This document shows, in pieces, positions 1-8,246 of a DNA stretch of 64,000 nt. Source of the DNA: JAAYXS01 sp043820985. Its GTDB lineage: Bacteria > Planctomycetota > Phycisphaerae > UBA1845 > Fen-1342. The notes under the pieces are model-generated. The model did not search any database. It worked only from the letters and a program-made list of their open reading frames with translations, and was not told the DNA's origin. The stretch covers positions 29,651-93,650 of the forward strand of contig JBDRDH010000180.1 in assembly GCA_043820985.1 (NCBI GenBank). The letters run 5' to 3'. Positions within the stretch are counted from its first letter, which is position 1, and each line of letters opens with the position of its first letter. The position numbers and the translations under genes were made by a program.

Positions 1-1
1 C

Positions 2-181
2 ATTACGGTGCGGGAAGTCCTGGAAGTCGCTGATCCGCATGGAGTGGATCCGCAATTGAGCTTCACTGATCAAGGTATCACTTCAGCTCTCGGGCGTATT
101 CACGCCAGCACTCATACTGCCTTGGCGGATTTAACGTTGGCGGATCTGCTTACTACCAAGCCAACCCCTGCCAGCAGTTGA
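2..181 (+). CDS. C-terminal end of an unidentified protein (partial)
   Basis: An open frame runs from the window edge to a TGA at 179-181 and encodes the last 59 residues of a protein whose start lies outside. The residues include ADPHGVDPQLSF and LGRIHASTHTALADL and read like a globular soluble C-terminus. I do not recognise the family. It converges with mobA, whose stop lies about 110 bases further on. Confidence 0.5.
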   Translation: MTVREVLEVADPHGVDPQLSFTDQGITSALGRIHASTHTALADLTLADLLTTKPTPASS

Positions 182-220
182 CCAGGTCGGCACACTGATT
201 ATCTTGGATACACAGTAACA

Positions 221-285
221 ACGCGCTCGGGATGGTGTGGGTACCGATAGCCATCGGCAGTACCGACTGTGCACGGGAGTTGCTT
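221..285 (+). terminator. Possible terminator between convergent genes
   Basis: The gap between the partial plus-strand gene and the convergent mobA contains a small perfect stem CCGAT-AGCC-ATCGG followed about 30 bases later by TTTTTATTATT. The distance between stem and T-run is longer than in a classical intrinsic terminator, so this is a weak candidate. Confidence 0.25.
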
Positions 286-289
286 TTTA

Positions 290-901
290 TTATTCCTTCT
301 GAAGACGCCGGTACTCAGCGGGTGTATTGATGTTGGTCCAGCACTCCAGGATTGAAGCCGGCGGTGTGGGAGTGTGAACCCGGGGCTGGTCGGCCAGTTT
401 ACTCGGGGCGCGCAGACCTTGCTGTACGAGCTGCTCGATCAGATCGAGTGATTCGGGTTCGTAGATCGCCAGTAGTGGTTCCGCCCGGCCATCGGTGTTT
501 CGGGGCAATATGGCCTGGTAGCGGGGATCGCGCTGTGCGATCAGCCAGGTGAGGGCTTCGGCGCGCAATTTAGGCAGATCGCACGCCACAATAATCCAAC
601 AGGCGTCACGTTTCCAACGCAGGGCGGCGAGGATGCCGGCCAGGGGGCCGCGCAGATCAGGAACATCGGGCAGGCAGGTTTGATCCTGCCCGGCGATTGG
701 AACCGCGCCGTCGCCGAGCAATACGGTCTGGTCGGTTTGCTCCCGTAATACGGTCAGAATCCGTTCGGTGAAGGAGGCCCCTTGGAACGGTAGTATGGAT
801 TTTGGTTGTCCCATGCGCTTGCTGGCGCCGCCGATCAACACGCCCCCATATATGGGGCACTGGGACCAATCCTCACTATTCGAGAACTCTGCTGTGCTCA
901 T
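290..901 (-). CDS. mobA: Molybdenum cofactor guanylyltransferase MobA
   Basis: A 203-residue protein of normal length for MobA, which transfers GMP from GTP to molybdopterin to make the guanine dinucleotide form used by formate dehydrogenase. The N-terminal nucleotide-binding signature GGVLIGGASKRMGQPK is clear at about residues 19-34, and LRGPLAGILAAL and VACDLPKL follow as expected for the NTP-transferase fold. It is the last gene of the formate dehydrogenase operon, 16 bases after the pentaheme cytochrome gene. This fits a role in supplying bis-MGD cofactor to the FdhA encoded upstream. Confidence 0.9.
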   Translation of the reverse strand: MSTAEFSNSEDWSQCPIYGGVLIGGASKRMGQPKSILPFQGASFTERILTVLREQTDQTVLLGDGAVPIAGQDQTCLPDVPDLRGPLAGILAALRWKRDACWIIVACDLPKLRAEALTWLIAQRDPRYQAILPRNTDGRAEPLLAIYEPESLDLIEQLVQQGLRAPSKLADQPRVHTPTPPASILECWTNINTPAEYRRLQKE

Positions 902-917
902 GGGCTCGCCAGCGTAC

Positions 918-2507
918 TTACTGGTTGGTGGAAGCGCCGACCGGCTTGGCGATTTCCGCGATGACCTCGGGGGGGCATTGCCCGGTTTTCTGCCAGGTTT
1001 CGTAAACTCGCCGACCCCAGGGAGACGTCTGATCCGTGTCGGCGAGAAACTTGATGTATTCCGCCGAAGCGGACTGGTACATCAGGCGCACTTCAACGCG
1101 CGCCGTGTTGGGCGGCAGCTCTAGATCCATCTCATCCCAATGCTGCCCATCGGCGTACTCGACCCCGACCGGCTGGCAATGATGTTCGGCAAAACGGGCC
1201 TGCTGGTAACCCTTAGGCGGAATGCGATTGTCCTTAGCGATCGTGTCATTTAGCGCGAAGAAGAAGGATGGCCCCGGCTCCTTGTTGTATTTACTGGCCT
1301 GTGCGGGACTGAGTGCGGGCAGGGATTCGTACACGCGCGTGCTTTCGGGATCGAGCAGGGTGGGCAGCTTCGCTGGTTGGCCCAGAACCGTTTCCTCCTT
1401 GTCGTCGTAACGCCCGATTTCATGCAGCAGGTTACTTTGGGCGTCGAGGTATCTGGCATTTACCCACATGCGGCGGCCTTCGGGGTAACCGGTTGGCAGC
1501 TTGTGTCCAGTGTGATTGGTGATTCGCAAACGCGCGTGACCCGCTTCTGGGAAGCTCAATTCCAGGGTAGCGGCGGTGCGCAAGAACTCGCGCGCTTTTT
1601 GCTTGCCTCGTTCAAGCGCTTCACGATCCACGCCCTGGTCGGACCAGATATGCCAGATGGCATCCTGAATCCAGGTCGAGCCGCCGACGGGACCATGGGT
1701 AACATAATGCTGCCGCTTGGGATTGCCGCGGATGTTGGTGGGATAGCCCCCGCCGGGCACCTTGGGATAGTGGCAGGACTGACAGGCTCCGTCGCTGCCC
1801 TGTTCGGCGTAGTCGCTCAGCAACCACTCACTATAGGTGCGCTCGATATGTCCATAACTGCGCGGCGACTGCTTGTTGACATCGCTGGCTTGCAAGGGAT
1901 TCGAGACGTTATGACAGGTGCCGCACAAATGACCCGAGGCCAGGAAACGCGCGTCTCGCACGCCATGCGGGCGCATCCGTATTTTCGGATCGTTGGGATA
2001 GGGGCCGGTCATGGCGTTTTCGGGATTGATCACCATCATCCCGTTGCCAATTCCCGGTGGTACCGGGTTAACGTGCCAGGATGCTTCGGGCAGGCGCGGA
2101 TCGAGCATGCGGTGACAGATTGAGCACGAGACGCCGTGTAAGTCTTCGGAAGTCAACTTGGAGACGTCTCCGCCGGATACACGGCCCGCCAGGAAACCGC
2201 CGGGAGTATGGCAACGCAAACAGAATCCGCCCACGCCTGGAATATCCTGCTCGGCGATAGCCATGGCGGCGCGGAAGAGGGGATCTTTAGCGGCATATGA
2301 CATCATACCGGTCTGCCACGAGGCATGCGCATCATGCTGTCCGCTCGTGGTGTGGGCATGGCAAGTGGCGCAGGTGGAGATGGGCTCGATTCGCAGACCA
2401 CTTGCCCGGGGCTGTGTTCCGGGTAGTGTTATCCGCTCCGTCGCCCCGGCCACGCAAGACATACCGCCTAGAATTACGAGCAACTTTGGGAGACAATTCG
2501 TGTTCAT
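918..2507 (-). CDS. Secreted pentaheme c-type cytochrome
   Basis: A 529-residue protein with an N-terminal signal peptide (MNTNCLPKLLVILGG...) and five CxxCH heme-binding motifs in the first half: CATCH, CLRCH, CSICH, CGTCH and CQSCH. The second half has the GHKLPTGYPEGRR segment, which I recall from the heme-free C-terminal domains of several multiheme cytochromes of anaerobes. It should be periplasmic and carry electrons. Its place between mobA and the ModE-like gene in the formate dehydrogenase operon suggests it exchanges electrons with the FdhA/FdhB/NrfD/diheme cytochrome unit. The final acceptor cannot be told from the sequence. Confidence 0.85.
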   Translation of the reverse strand: MNTNCLPKLLVILGGMSCVAGATERITLPGTQPRASGLRIEPISTCATCHAHTTSGQHDAHASWQTGMMSYAAKDPLFRAAMAIAEQDIPGVGGFCLRCHTPGGFLAGRVSGGDVSKLTSEDLHGVSCSICHRMLDPRLPEASWHVNPVPPGIGNGMMVINPENAMTGPYPNDPKIRMRPHGVRDARFLASGHLCGTCHNVSNPLQASDVNKQSPRSYGHIERTYSEWLLSDYAEQGSDGACQSCHYPKVPGGGYPTNIRGNPKRQHYVTHGPVGGSTWIQDAIWHIWSDQGVDREALERGKQKAREFLRTAATLELSFPEAGHARLRITNHTGHKLPTGYPEGRRMWVNARYLDAQSNLLHEIGRYDDKEETVLGQPAKLPTLLDPESTRVYESLPALSPAQASKYNKEPGPSFFFALNDTIAKDNRIPPKGYQQARFAEHHCQPVGVEYADGQHWDEMDLELPPNTARVEVRLMYQSASAEYIKFLADTDQTSPWGRRVYETWQKTGQCPPEVIAEIAKPVGASTNQ

Positions 2508-2559
2508 CTGATCTTCAGCTCATGTAAATCCGGGCACTGGCCGGATCCGCCGGTTGGAT

Positions 2560-2982
2560 TTACTGGTTGGATTGCGCGATCCACACCGCGAAGCGACTCC
2601 TGAACTCGTTTTGCACGTGATCCCGCATGTGGGCACAGAAAGTGTTATAGGTTTCCAGCAACTCTTTGCCAGCGGGGGTCAGTTCGGTTCCGCCGCCGTG
2701 GCTGCCGCCGCGTTGGCGGTCGACCATTTTAATCCCGGTGCGTTGCTCGATCAGGCGCAGGTGCTGCCAAGCCAGTCGGTAACTCATCCGCAGCCGGCGG
2801 GCCGCGGCCGCCAGGGAGTGGGTGACATCGATCGCTTCTAGCAGCTTGAATTTTCCGGGCCCCAGGCTGCCGTGCTCGTTAATGACAATCCACACGCGTA
2901 TACGCGCTTCCCAGGCTTCGGCATGAGTATCGTGTCCGGCGCCGGGCTGTTTGGCACGTGCTCCGTGACGGGTTCTCACCAC
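2560..2982 (-). CDS. ModE-type winged-helix regulator without molybdate domain
   Basis: A 140-residue protein matching only the N-terminal DNA-binding part of ModE: KFKLLEAIDVTHSLAAAARR, then MSYRLAWQHLRLIEQR, LVDRQ-like IKMVDRQRGGSHGGG and ELTPAGKELLETY. The C-terminal MOP/TOBE molybdate-binding domain is absent, so it may not sense molybdate itself. The GTG start at 2982 is chosen because GGAGG lies 6 bases upstream. Its position inside the formate dehydrogenase operon, next to Mo-cofactor genes, suggests a local regulator. Confidence 0.8.
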   Translation of the reverse strand: MVRTRHGARAKQPGAGHDTHAEAWEARIRVWIVINEHGSLGPGKFKLLEAIDVTHSLAAAARRLRMSYRLAWQHLRLIEQRTGIKMVDRQRGGSHGGGTELTPAGKELLETYNTFCAHMRDHVQNEFRSRFAVWIAQSNQ

Positions 2983-3025
2983 GAGGAACCTCCAACGTTA
3001 CCTGGCCGCGCACACCGCCTGGCAG

Positions 3026-4276
3026 CTATTGCCGGGAAGTGATTATGCGGTGTGGGTGAGTATACACCGTGGCGCGTTGGGCGCGTACAAAACCACATAA
3101 GGTGATATTGCACCGTTGGGCCACGCACATGGCCAGTGAGGAGGGCGCCGAGACGGCGGCGATGAGTTCGACACCCGCGCGGGCCGCCTTGGCCACCAGC
3201 TCCACGCTGGCCCGGCCGGACAGGACGGCGGCGCTGCCAGCGGTTGAGATGCCCCGTCGCAGACAATGCCCGACCGCTTTGTCAAAAGCGTTGTGACGGC
3301 CGATGTCCTCGCCAAACGCCAACATTTCGCCGGCGGCATTGAATATGCCGGCGGCGTGTGTGCCGCCGGTTTGGGCAAAGAGCCGTTGGCGGGCCTGCAT
3401 CTCCGCGATGGCGGCATGAATCGTCGTCAGATCGACTCTGAATCCATCACCACAATGCATATCACCAGCCAGTAACGCTTCAATATTGCCCTGGCCACAC
3501 AAACCACAGGAGCTGGTCACAATCAGGTTGCGGCTGGTGGGCGTATCCGGAGGCGCCTCCAACTGCAAGGCGACACAGCGCTGTTCCGGCTGATACACCT
3601 GGGCGACGATATCATCGATTGACGTAATCAAACCTTCGGAGAAGGTGAAACCAATGGCCAGTTCCTCGACGTCGCACGGCGTGCAGAGCAGGGCAAAGTT
3701 CCCAACATCCTTGATCATCACCGTGATGAGTTCTTCCACCACGACGGCGGAGGGATCCGGCCGGGGTTGGTCACCGTCCGTGGTTACCCGCAATGGCGTA
3801 ACCGGTTGCACCAGTGAGTCTGGCACACACCGCCAATCCGCGTGTTGAGTCAACAGTTCACCGACCGCCGCGCACAGCGTGGTGGAAGTTAGCTTATGTT
3901 GGAGTATCTCGCGCCAATTCTCCGGCTGGACACTGTCGGAGATTCGCAGGTGTGCCTGGGTGCGCAGTAAATCGGCGTCGGATCGGATGTCACCGCGGTC
4001 GGTGGCGCTATCGAGGAAGATGATGATGTCGCCGGCTCCCTGGCGCGCCAGCTCGTTGGATTCGACCACGACGTGTTCGTGCCGAGCTTGTGCGGCGCTG
4101 ACGAATGCGGCCAACTCCTGGTCGGTCTGGAAATAATTCGCTGGCTTGCCGGGTTGGCGGGTGCCGCAACCCTGCTTGGCATAGACTGCGTTTGGCAGTG
4201 CCGCACTTAGCTTTCGGGCCAGGGTGGTCTTGCCGACCCGGCGGCCGGCGCCACAAATTACCCAGGTCAGGCTCAT
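3026..4276 (-). CDS. fdhD: MobB-like P-loop domain fused to FdhD sulfurtransferase
   Basis: The C-terminal two thirds of this 416-residue protein is FdhD, the sulfur carrier that passes sulfur from a cysteine desulfurase to the Mo-bis-MGD of formate dehydrogenase. The catalytic loop SSCGLCGQGN and the GRHNAFDKAVGHC and SGRASVELVAKAA blocks are all present. The first ~110 residues form a separate P-loop domain (VICGAGRRVGKTTLARKL, later VVVESNELA) resembling MobB. The start at 4276 is chosen over longer in-frame starts because it makes an ATGA overlap with the upstream gene. The fusion joins two steps of cofactor handling; the function of the P-loop part is inferred. Confidence 0.88.
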   Translation of the reverse strand: MSLTWVICGAGRRVGKTTLARKLSAALPNAVYAKQGCGTRQPGKPANYFQTDQELAAFVSAAQARHEHVVVESNELARQGAGDIIIFLDSATDRGDIRSDADLLRTQAHLRISDSVQPENWREILQHKLTSTTLCAAVGELLTQHADWRCVPDSLVQPVTPLRVTTDGDQPRPDPSAVVVEELITVMIKDVGNFALLCTPCDVEELAIGFTFSEGLITSIDDIVAQVYQPEQRCVALQLEAPPDTPTSRNLIVTSSCGLCGQGNIEALLAGDMHCGDGFRVDLTTIHAAIAEMQARQRLFAQTGGTHAAGIFNAAGEMLAFGEDIGRHNAFDKAVGHCLRRGISTAGSAAVLSGRASVELVAKAARAGVELIAAVSAPSSLAMCVAQRCNITLCGFVRAQRATVYTHPHRIITSRQ

Positions 4277-4566
4277 GCAAAGCAACCCAGTTGACACGCG
4301 CGGATTTTGATGTCCAGGTGGTTCAGCAGCTTGCCGGCATTGCCGCGGCTGAGACCGAGTTGATCTGACATCTGAAAAGCTCGGATGCAGGCGATCCATC
4401 CGCCCGGTTGCAGGATGGTGGCTTTGCTCTCGTCGCGCTCCTCGCCGGGCAGCACCTGAACATCACCCTGATCGCCGGCCACTACGGTTATTCCCAGAGC
4501 TTCCGCCGTGACAAAAGCGCTGACGGATTCGAGCATTGATTCCGGAACGGCGAGTGTTGCTGGCAT
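4273..4566 (-). CDS. Small FdhD-linked protein with CQLGCF C-terminus
   Basis: A 97-residue protein of unassigned function. The middle (ILQPGGWIACIRAFQMSDQL) and the helix-turn-helix-like LSRGNAGKLLNHLDIKI are followed by RACQLGCFA at the end. I recall similar small proteins ending in a Cys-Gln-Leu-Gly-Cys-Phe motif near formate dehydrogenase maturation genes of anaerobes, but I cannot name a family. The ATG at 4566 has GGAGG 7 bases upstream, which favours it over the in-frame start at 4590. It overlaps the stop of the next gene by ATGA, so translation with FdhD is probably coupled. Confidence 0.65.
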   Translation of the reverse strand: MPATLAVPESMLESVSAFVTAEALGITVVAGDQGDVQVLPGEERDESKATILQPGGWIACIRAFQMSDQLGLSRGNAGKLLNHLDIKIRACQLGCFA

Positions 4567-4580
4567 GCGGATTCCTCCAT

Positions 4581-5483
4581 CTAGTAGCAAGCTGTGTATG
4601 GCTGGCGCCGGGAAAAACCTTCCTGATCCGCGAGCAGATCGAGGTGCAGCGTCGCCGTATCTTCCGCCACGGGGATAATAGTGGCACCGTGGGGCAGTTT
4701 GCGCTCATCCACCGTTTTAATGTAACAGTTACATTTCTGGCACGTTTCGAGCCAGCGCGCGTCCTGCTCATCAATTCGAATGTAGCTTAAGCCATCCGGG
4801 TCCTGGCTGCCACAGAACGGACAAACCAGTCGTTTGTGTGCCCAAGCTGCACCGCAGAGCGAGCAGAAGAGCGTGCGGGCACCCTTATCCCGGGTCAGCC
4901 AGGCCAGTCCCGGAACTGAAGCGCAGGCCGGACATTCCCGAGGGGAGTCATCGGCTTTAGAGATCTTCGACTTCGGCTGAGGCCGGTTAGCCGTGACAGC
5001 GCTGACAAAAGGCGCCGCCAGGGTACGTCCCACGAACAGTAAAGCGTTCAGCGGGGTATCCGCATGGTCCGCGAGTGATTCCAGGTAATCCTGATCTGAT
5101 CCAAAAGCCGCCGCCCGAGCGAATTGCACGAGTTGTGATGGGTCCTGAGCGAATTGCGAAGCGAGTTGCACTAGCGCGACATCGTTCTCGCCATGCTGCC
5201 GAACGGCCGCGTTCAAGGCCGAGAAGAGTGACTCAAGTAACTCCGGATCGAAGCTGACGTCGTCCGGAGTAAGCGGCGATTCCTGGGCAGATATATTTCG
5301 ACTACTTCCACTGGTTGAATGCTCCACCAGCAGCTTGCCATAAATGTCCCACTGGGCAGTGAGCAAGGCCATGCGCAAGCGGACGTATGTGGGTGAGACA
5401 TGGTCCTGTCCCAGCAGCGCGTTAAGCGCTGTCATGGCCGCGGGCAAAGACCAAGTTCGAGCGCCGCCTGCGGTTGTGGACAC
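4581..5483 (-). CDS. fdhE: Formate dehydrogenase accessory protein FdhE
   Basis: FdhE is a rubredoxin-like maturation factor that binds formate dehydrogenase before export. This ~300-residue protein shows the four Cys pairs expected in its C-terminal half: CPAC, CSLC, CPFC and CQKC, with GLAWLTRDKGARTLFCSLC and DARWLETCQKC being typical. The GTG start at 5483 is preferred because GGAGGA lies 7 bases upstream; the longer frame to 5525 has no comparable site. It is separated from the diheme cytochrome gene by a 107-base gap containing a strong stem-loop. Confidence 0.88.
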   Translation of the reverse strand: MSTTAGGARTWSLPAAMTALNALLGQDHVSPTYVRLRMALLTAQWDIYGKLLVEHSTSGSSRNISAQESPLTPDDVSFDPELLESLFSALNAAVRQHGENDVALVQLASQFAQDPSQLVQFARAAAFGSDQDYLESLADHADTPLNALLFVGRTLAAPFVSAVTANRPQPKSKISKADDSPRECPACASVPGLAWLTRDKGARTLFCSLCGAAWAHKRLVCPFCGSQDPDGLSYIRIDEQDARWLETCQKCNCYIKTVDERKLPHGATIIPVAEDTATLHLDLLADQEGFSRRQPYTACY

Positions 5484-5549
5484 GGGCACTTCCTCCACTG
5501 CGCGATTATATCCGCGTACAACCAAACAGCAGCAGCTTACAGGTGTCGG

Positions 5550-5576
5550 GCAGTGGCCGCCAGGGGCGGCCGCTGC
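5550..5576 (-). other. Strong intra-operon stem-loop
   Basis: The gap between the diheme cytochrome gene and fdhE contains a near-perfect hairpin: outer stem GCAG/CTGC, inner stem GGCCGCC/GGCGGCC and a three-base loop, with one mismatch. There is no T-run on the minus strand, so it is unlikely to stop all transcription. It could act as a partial terminator or protect the upstream mRNA so that enzyme subunits are made in excess of the maturation factors. The function is inferred. Confidence 0.5.
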
Positions 5577-5590
5577 TTGATAAATCAGCG

Positions 5591-6094
5591 TTAGAATCCG
5601 GTCGTTTCCTCGTATACCCGCAGAATGGCATTGGCCTCGTCCGGGCTGATATTTGAATTCGGCTTGCTGATCATGCGGCGAATTATCCGCATGCGCTCCT
5701 CGGGTGACTTAATCGCCAACGTGCGCAGGCGGTCCACGCCATGACACTGTGCGCAGCGCAGCAGCTTGAGCGAGCCATGGATACTGGCCAGATCTTCATC
5801 GGTAAAACGGGTATCCGGCATGGTGCTCATGTGGGCCACGGCCTGCTCGATCTCGCCGCGCATGTTATGGGGGCCGGCAAAACGCCGCTCTGTATGGCAA
5901 CTGGTACATTTATCCTCGTGGAACAGCGCCATCCGGGGGGTGGCGATGTTGACCAGGTCCTGCTTGCTCGCCAGCACCTCACGCAGCGCGCGCACCTCGT
6001 TCCGCGTATCGCGCATCAAGCCGCACAGGAAAATTATCAACAGCGTGCTCAGCAAGGTCGCGAGGACAATGACGAAACGGTATCGATTATCCAT
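5591..6094 (-). CDS. Membrane-anchored diheme cytochrome c
   Basis: A 167-residue protein with one N-terminal membrane helix (FVIVLATLLSTLLIIFLCGL) and two heme motifs, CTSCH near residue 63 and CAQCH near residue 114. The helix probably stays uncleaved, leaving the heme domain in the periplasm. It follows the NrfD gene by 40 bases and has GGAG 7 bases before its ATG. In this operon it is the likely electron carrier between the membrane subunit and soluble periplasmic cytochromes such as the pentaheme protein. Confidence 0.83.
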   Translation of the reverse strand: MDNRYRFVIVLATLLSTLLIIFLCGLMRDTRNEVRALREVLASKQDLVNIATPRMALFHEDKCTSCHTERRFAGPHNMRGEIEQAVAHMSTMPDTRFTDEDLASIHGSLKLLRCAQCHGVDRLRTLAIKSPEERMRIIRRMISKPNSNISPDEANAILRVYEETTGF

Positions 6095-6134
6095 GGTAAT
6101 TCTCCAATCCGGATGTCCCGGCTCTCAGCGCGTA

Positions 6135-7418
6135 TTACGTGGCCTCGGCCCGCGTATGTTTTTCCGAGAAGATCGGCAGGTTCCGGCATATCAGCAGGTA
6201 GACAAGAACGCCGAATGACACAATTCCGGCGGAAACCGCGACCTCCATCCATTTCGGGTAGTAGGTTTCTCCAAACTCGGAAGTGATGCCGATGACGGCG
6301 ACGTTCATGCGGTTGAGCACCAATCCCAGGATCACCAACAGGCTGGAGAAAAACAGCCAGGATCCCGAGCGGGCGAACTCCGGCGTCAGCAGAATCGCCA
6401 GCGGAATCAGCAGGCCAATTACGATCTCGAGCCAGAAGGCGAGTGACTGCGGCGTGAGCACGAGCAATTCCATGCCAACCCCCAGGCGCACCAGGTCAAT
6501 CGCGCGCATCGCCAGATAGCCCATAATCACCCAGGCCAGCACGTGACCCACATCCTTCAATATCTCGGTTTCCCGGGGACGTTTGAAGAAGCGGGCACTT
6601 AATGTGGACTCCACAATCACCATGGCCAGACCCGCGGCGACGGCGGAGACGAAGAAGTGCACCGGCAGGATCCCCGAATACCAGATTGCGTGCAGCTTGT
6701 GCGGCACGATCAGGAACAGCGAACCCAGTGAGCTCTGATGCAGGGTGGAGAAAATAATTCCGGCCATCAACAGCATGGTGGGCATGTGCGGATCGCGATA
6801 AATCAAGCGCACCTCAACGCAGAGCTGGAACACGATGAGCACGGCGGCGATCGCAACCACCCAGGCCACTGATTGCGTCAGTGCGATCGCGAACAAGACC
6901 AGCAAGGCAATGGCGATCCAGGGAGTTACATTACGCCAAAGCTGGCGTAAGCCCGTTAGGCCGAAGCGTTCCAGCACGGCGGGTAGGAACTCCAGGAACA
7001 GGACTGTGGTGTACAGCATGACACACCAGCCGACCTCGAACATGGGTGACTCGTGGTGCCACATGAAGATCATGTGCCAGATGGTCCAGGGCCGCCCCAG
7101 GTCGATCAGCAGGGCCACGATGAACAGCAGGTAGCCCAGAAACGCGGTGAGAATCGTGGGCCGTACCAGCGGCCGGTACTTCTCGCCGCCAAACATGTGC
7201 ATCAGGCCGGCCACGACAAACCCGCCGGCCGCCAGCGCGATACCGGCCAGGACGTCAAAGCCGATCCAGAAGCCCCACGGGTAGCCCTGATTCAGGTTGG
7301 TAACCGAGCGCAAACCGGTGGGGAAGCGATACAGCGCCAGGATAATTCCAAGCGCGGCCAGCAGGAATAGAATCACGCTGCCGAAGCCGAACTTGCCCTT
7401 GTAGGTTTCGGTTGTCAT
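6135..7418 (-). CDS. NrfD/HybB-type membrane quinone-interacting subunit
   Basis: A 427-residue protein with about ten hydrophobic segments and the NrfD/PsrC family features: an early GYPWGFWIGFDVLAGIALAAGG segment, LGRPWTIWHMIFMWH and HESPMFEVGWCVMLY. Such subunits anchor periplasmic Fe-S proteins and exchange electrons with quinone. The start has GGAG 6 bases upstream, and only 9 bases separate it from the Fe-S subunit gene, so the two proteins very probably form a pair. A direct b-type cytochrome subunit as in FdnI is not seen; NrfD takes that place here. Confidence 0.9.
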   Translation of the reverse strand: MTTETYKGKFGFGSVILFLLAALGIILALYRFPTGLRSVTNLNQGYPWGFWIGFDVLAGIALAAGGFVVAGLMHMFGGEKYRPLVRPTILTAFLGYLLFIVALLIDLGRPWTIWHMIFMWHHESPMFEVGWCVMLYTTVLFLEFLPAVLERFGLTGLRQLWRNVTPWIAIALLVLFAIALTQSVAWVVAIAAVLIVFQLCVEVRLIYRDPHMPTMLLMAGIIFSTLHQSSLGSLFLIVPHKLHAIWYSGILPVHFFVSAVAAGLAMVIVESTLSARFFKRPRETEILKDVGHVLAWVIMGYLAMRAIDLVRLGVGMELLVLTPQSLAFWLEIVIGLLIPLAILLTPEFARSGSWLFFSSLLVILGLVLNRMNVAVIGITSEFGETYYPKWMEVAVSAGIVSFGVLVYLLICRNLPIFSEKHTRAEAT

Positions 7419-7427
7419 GTCTTGCTC

Positions 7428-8246
7428 CTATTCCTGTGACGCGCCAGATTCGGCTCGTGCCACTTCGTTGGCCCGCGTACGCAGCCAGTATCCGACTCCC
7501 AGCAGGGCTCCCAGACCAAGCATGACCACGGGAATCGCTTTCATGGCCGGCTCGGTGTGGGCCACCATCGGACTCTCCGGCACATCCGTGATGTAGCCCA
7601 GTTGTTCGAAGGGTACGCTGGAGATGTGCAACACGCAGGTGCCACCAGCTTCCTCCAGGCCGTAGATGTGGTCGATGTACTTGCTGGGATTGGTTGATAT
7701 GCGGCGGCGAGCCTCGGTCACCAGGGCGTCACGGTCACCGAAGGTGATCGCGCCGGTGGGACAGGCCTTGGCGCAAGCCGGGATTTCACCCTCGGCTTGC
7801 CGGTCGGCACACATCGTGCACTTGGTGATATATGGATTCCACGACTCGTACTCGAAGCGGGGCACCACAAAGGGACATGCCAGCATGCAGTACCGGCAAC
7901 CAATGCACTTGTGTTTGTGGTACATCACCGGTCCGGTGGGATCACCGTTTTCGTCGGTGAGCTTCTCCAGAGCTTTGACCGGGCAAGCCGAGGCACAGCC
8001 GGGCACTTGGCAATGCATGCATTGCTTCTTGCCGAAGACCCACTCGTAGCGGCCGTTGACCGGTACTTCGTTGTAGGTCACCAGGCACCAGGTTTCCTTG
8101 CTCAAGTCGGCGGGATTCTGATAGCCCGGGCCCGCGAAGAAGTCGGTTGGTTCCGCGGAGCGCTTGTATTCCTGTTTACAGGCCACCTGGCAACCACGGC
8201 AACCCGTGCAGCGCGGCAGATCGATTAGTAGAGCTTTCTCCGCCAT
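7428..8246 (-). CDS. Formate dehydrogenase Fe-S subunit
   Basis: A 272-residue four-cluster ferredoxin-like subunit. Cys sets are seen at CTGCRGCQVAC near the N-terminus, CMHCQVPGCASAC, CIGCRYCMLAC and CTMCADR...CAKAC. A C-terminal hydrophobic segment (VVMLGLGALLGVGYWL) near residue 245 would tether it to the membrane. Family members pass electrons from the Mo/W subunit to the membrane quinone site. The ATG at 8246 is used: GGAGG lies 7 bases upstream, and it overlaps the fdhA stop as TGATG, showing tight coupling to the catalytic subunit. Confidence 0.9.
   Translation of the reverse strand: MAEKALLIDLPRCTGCRGCQVACKQEYKRSAEPTDFFAGPGYQNPADLSKETWCLVTYNEVPVNGRYEWVFGKKQCMHCQVPGCASACPVKALEKLTDENGDPTGPVMYHKHKCIGCRYCMLACPFVVPRFEYESWNPYITKCTMCADRQAEGEIPACAKACPTGAITFGDRDALVTEARRRISTNPSKYIDHIYGLEEAGGTCVLHISSVPFEQLGYITDVPESPMVAHTEPAMKAIPVVMLGLGALLGVGYWLRTRANEVARAESGASQE

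Noticed and set aside
181..289. tRNA or small RNA gene in the first gap
   Set aside because: No cloverleaf or T-arm consensus was found; only a small hairpin and T-run are visible.
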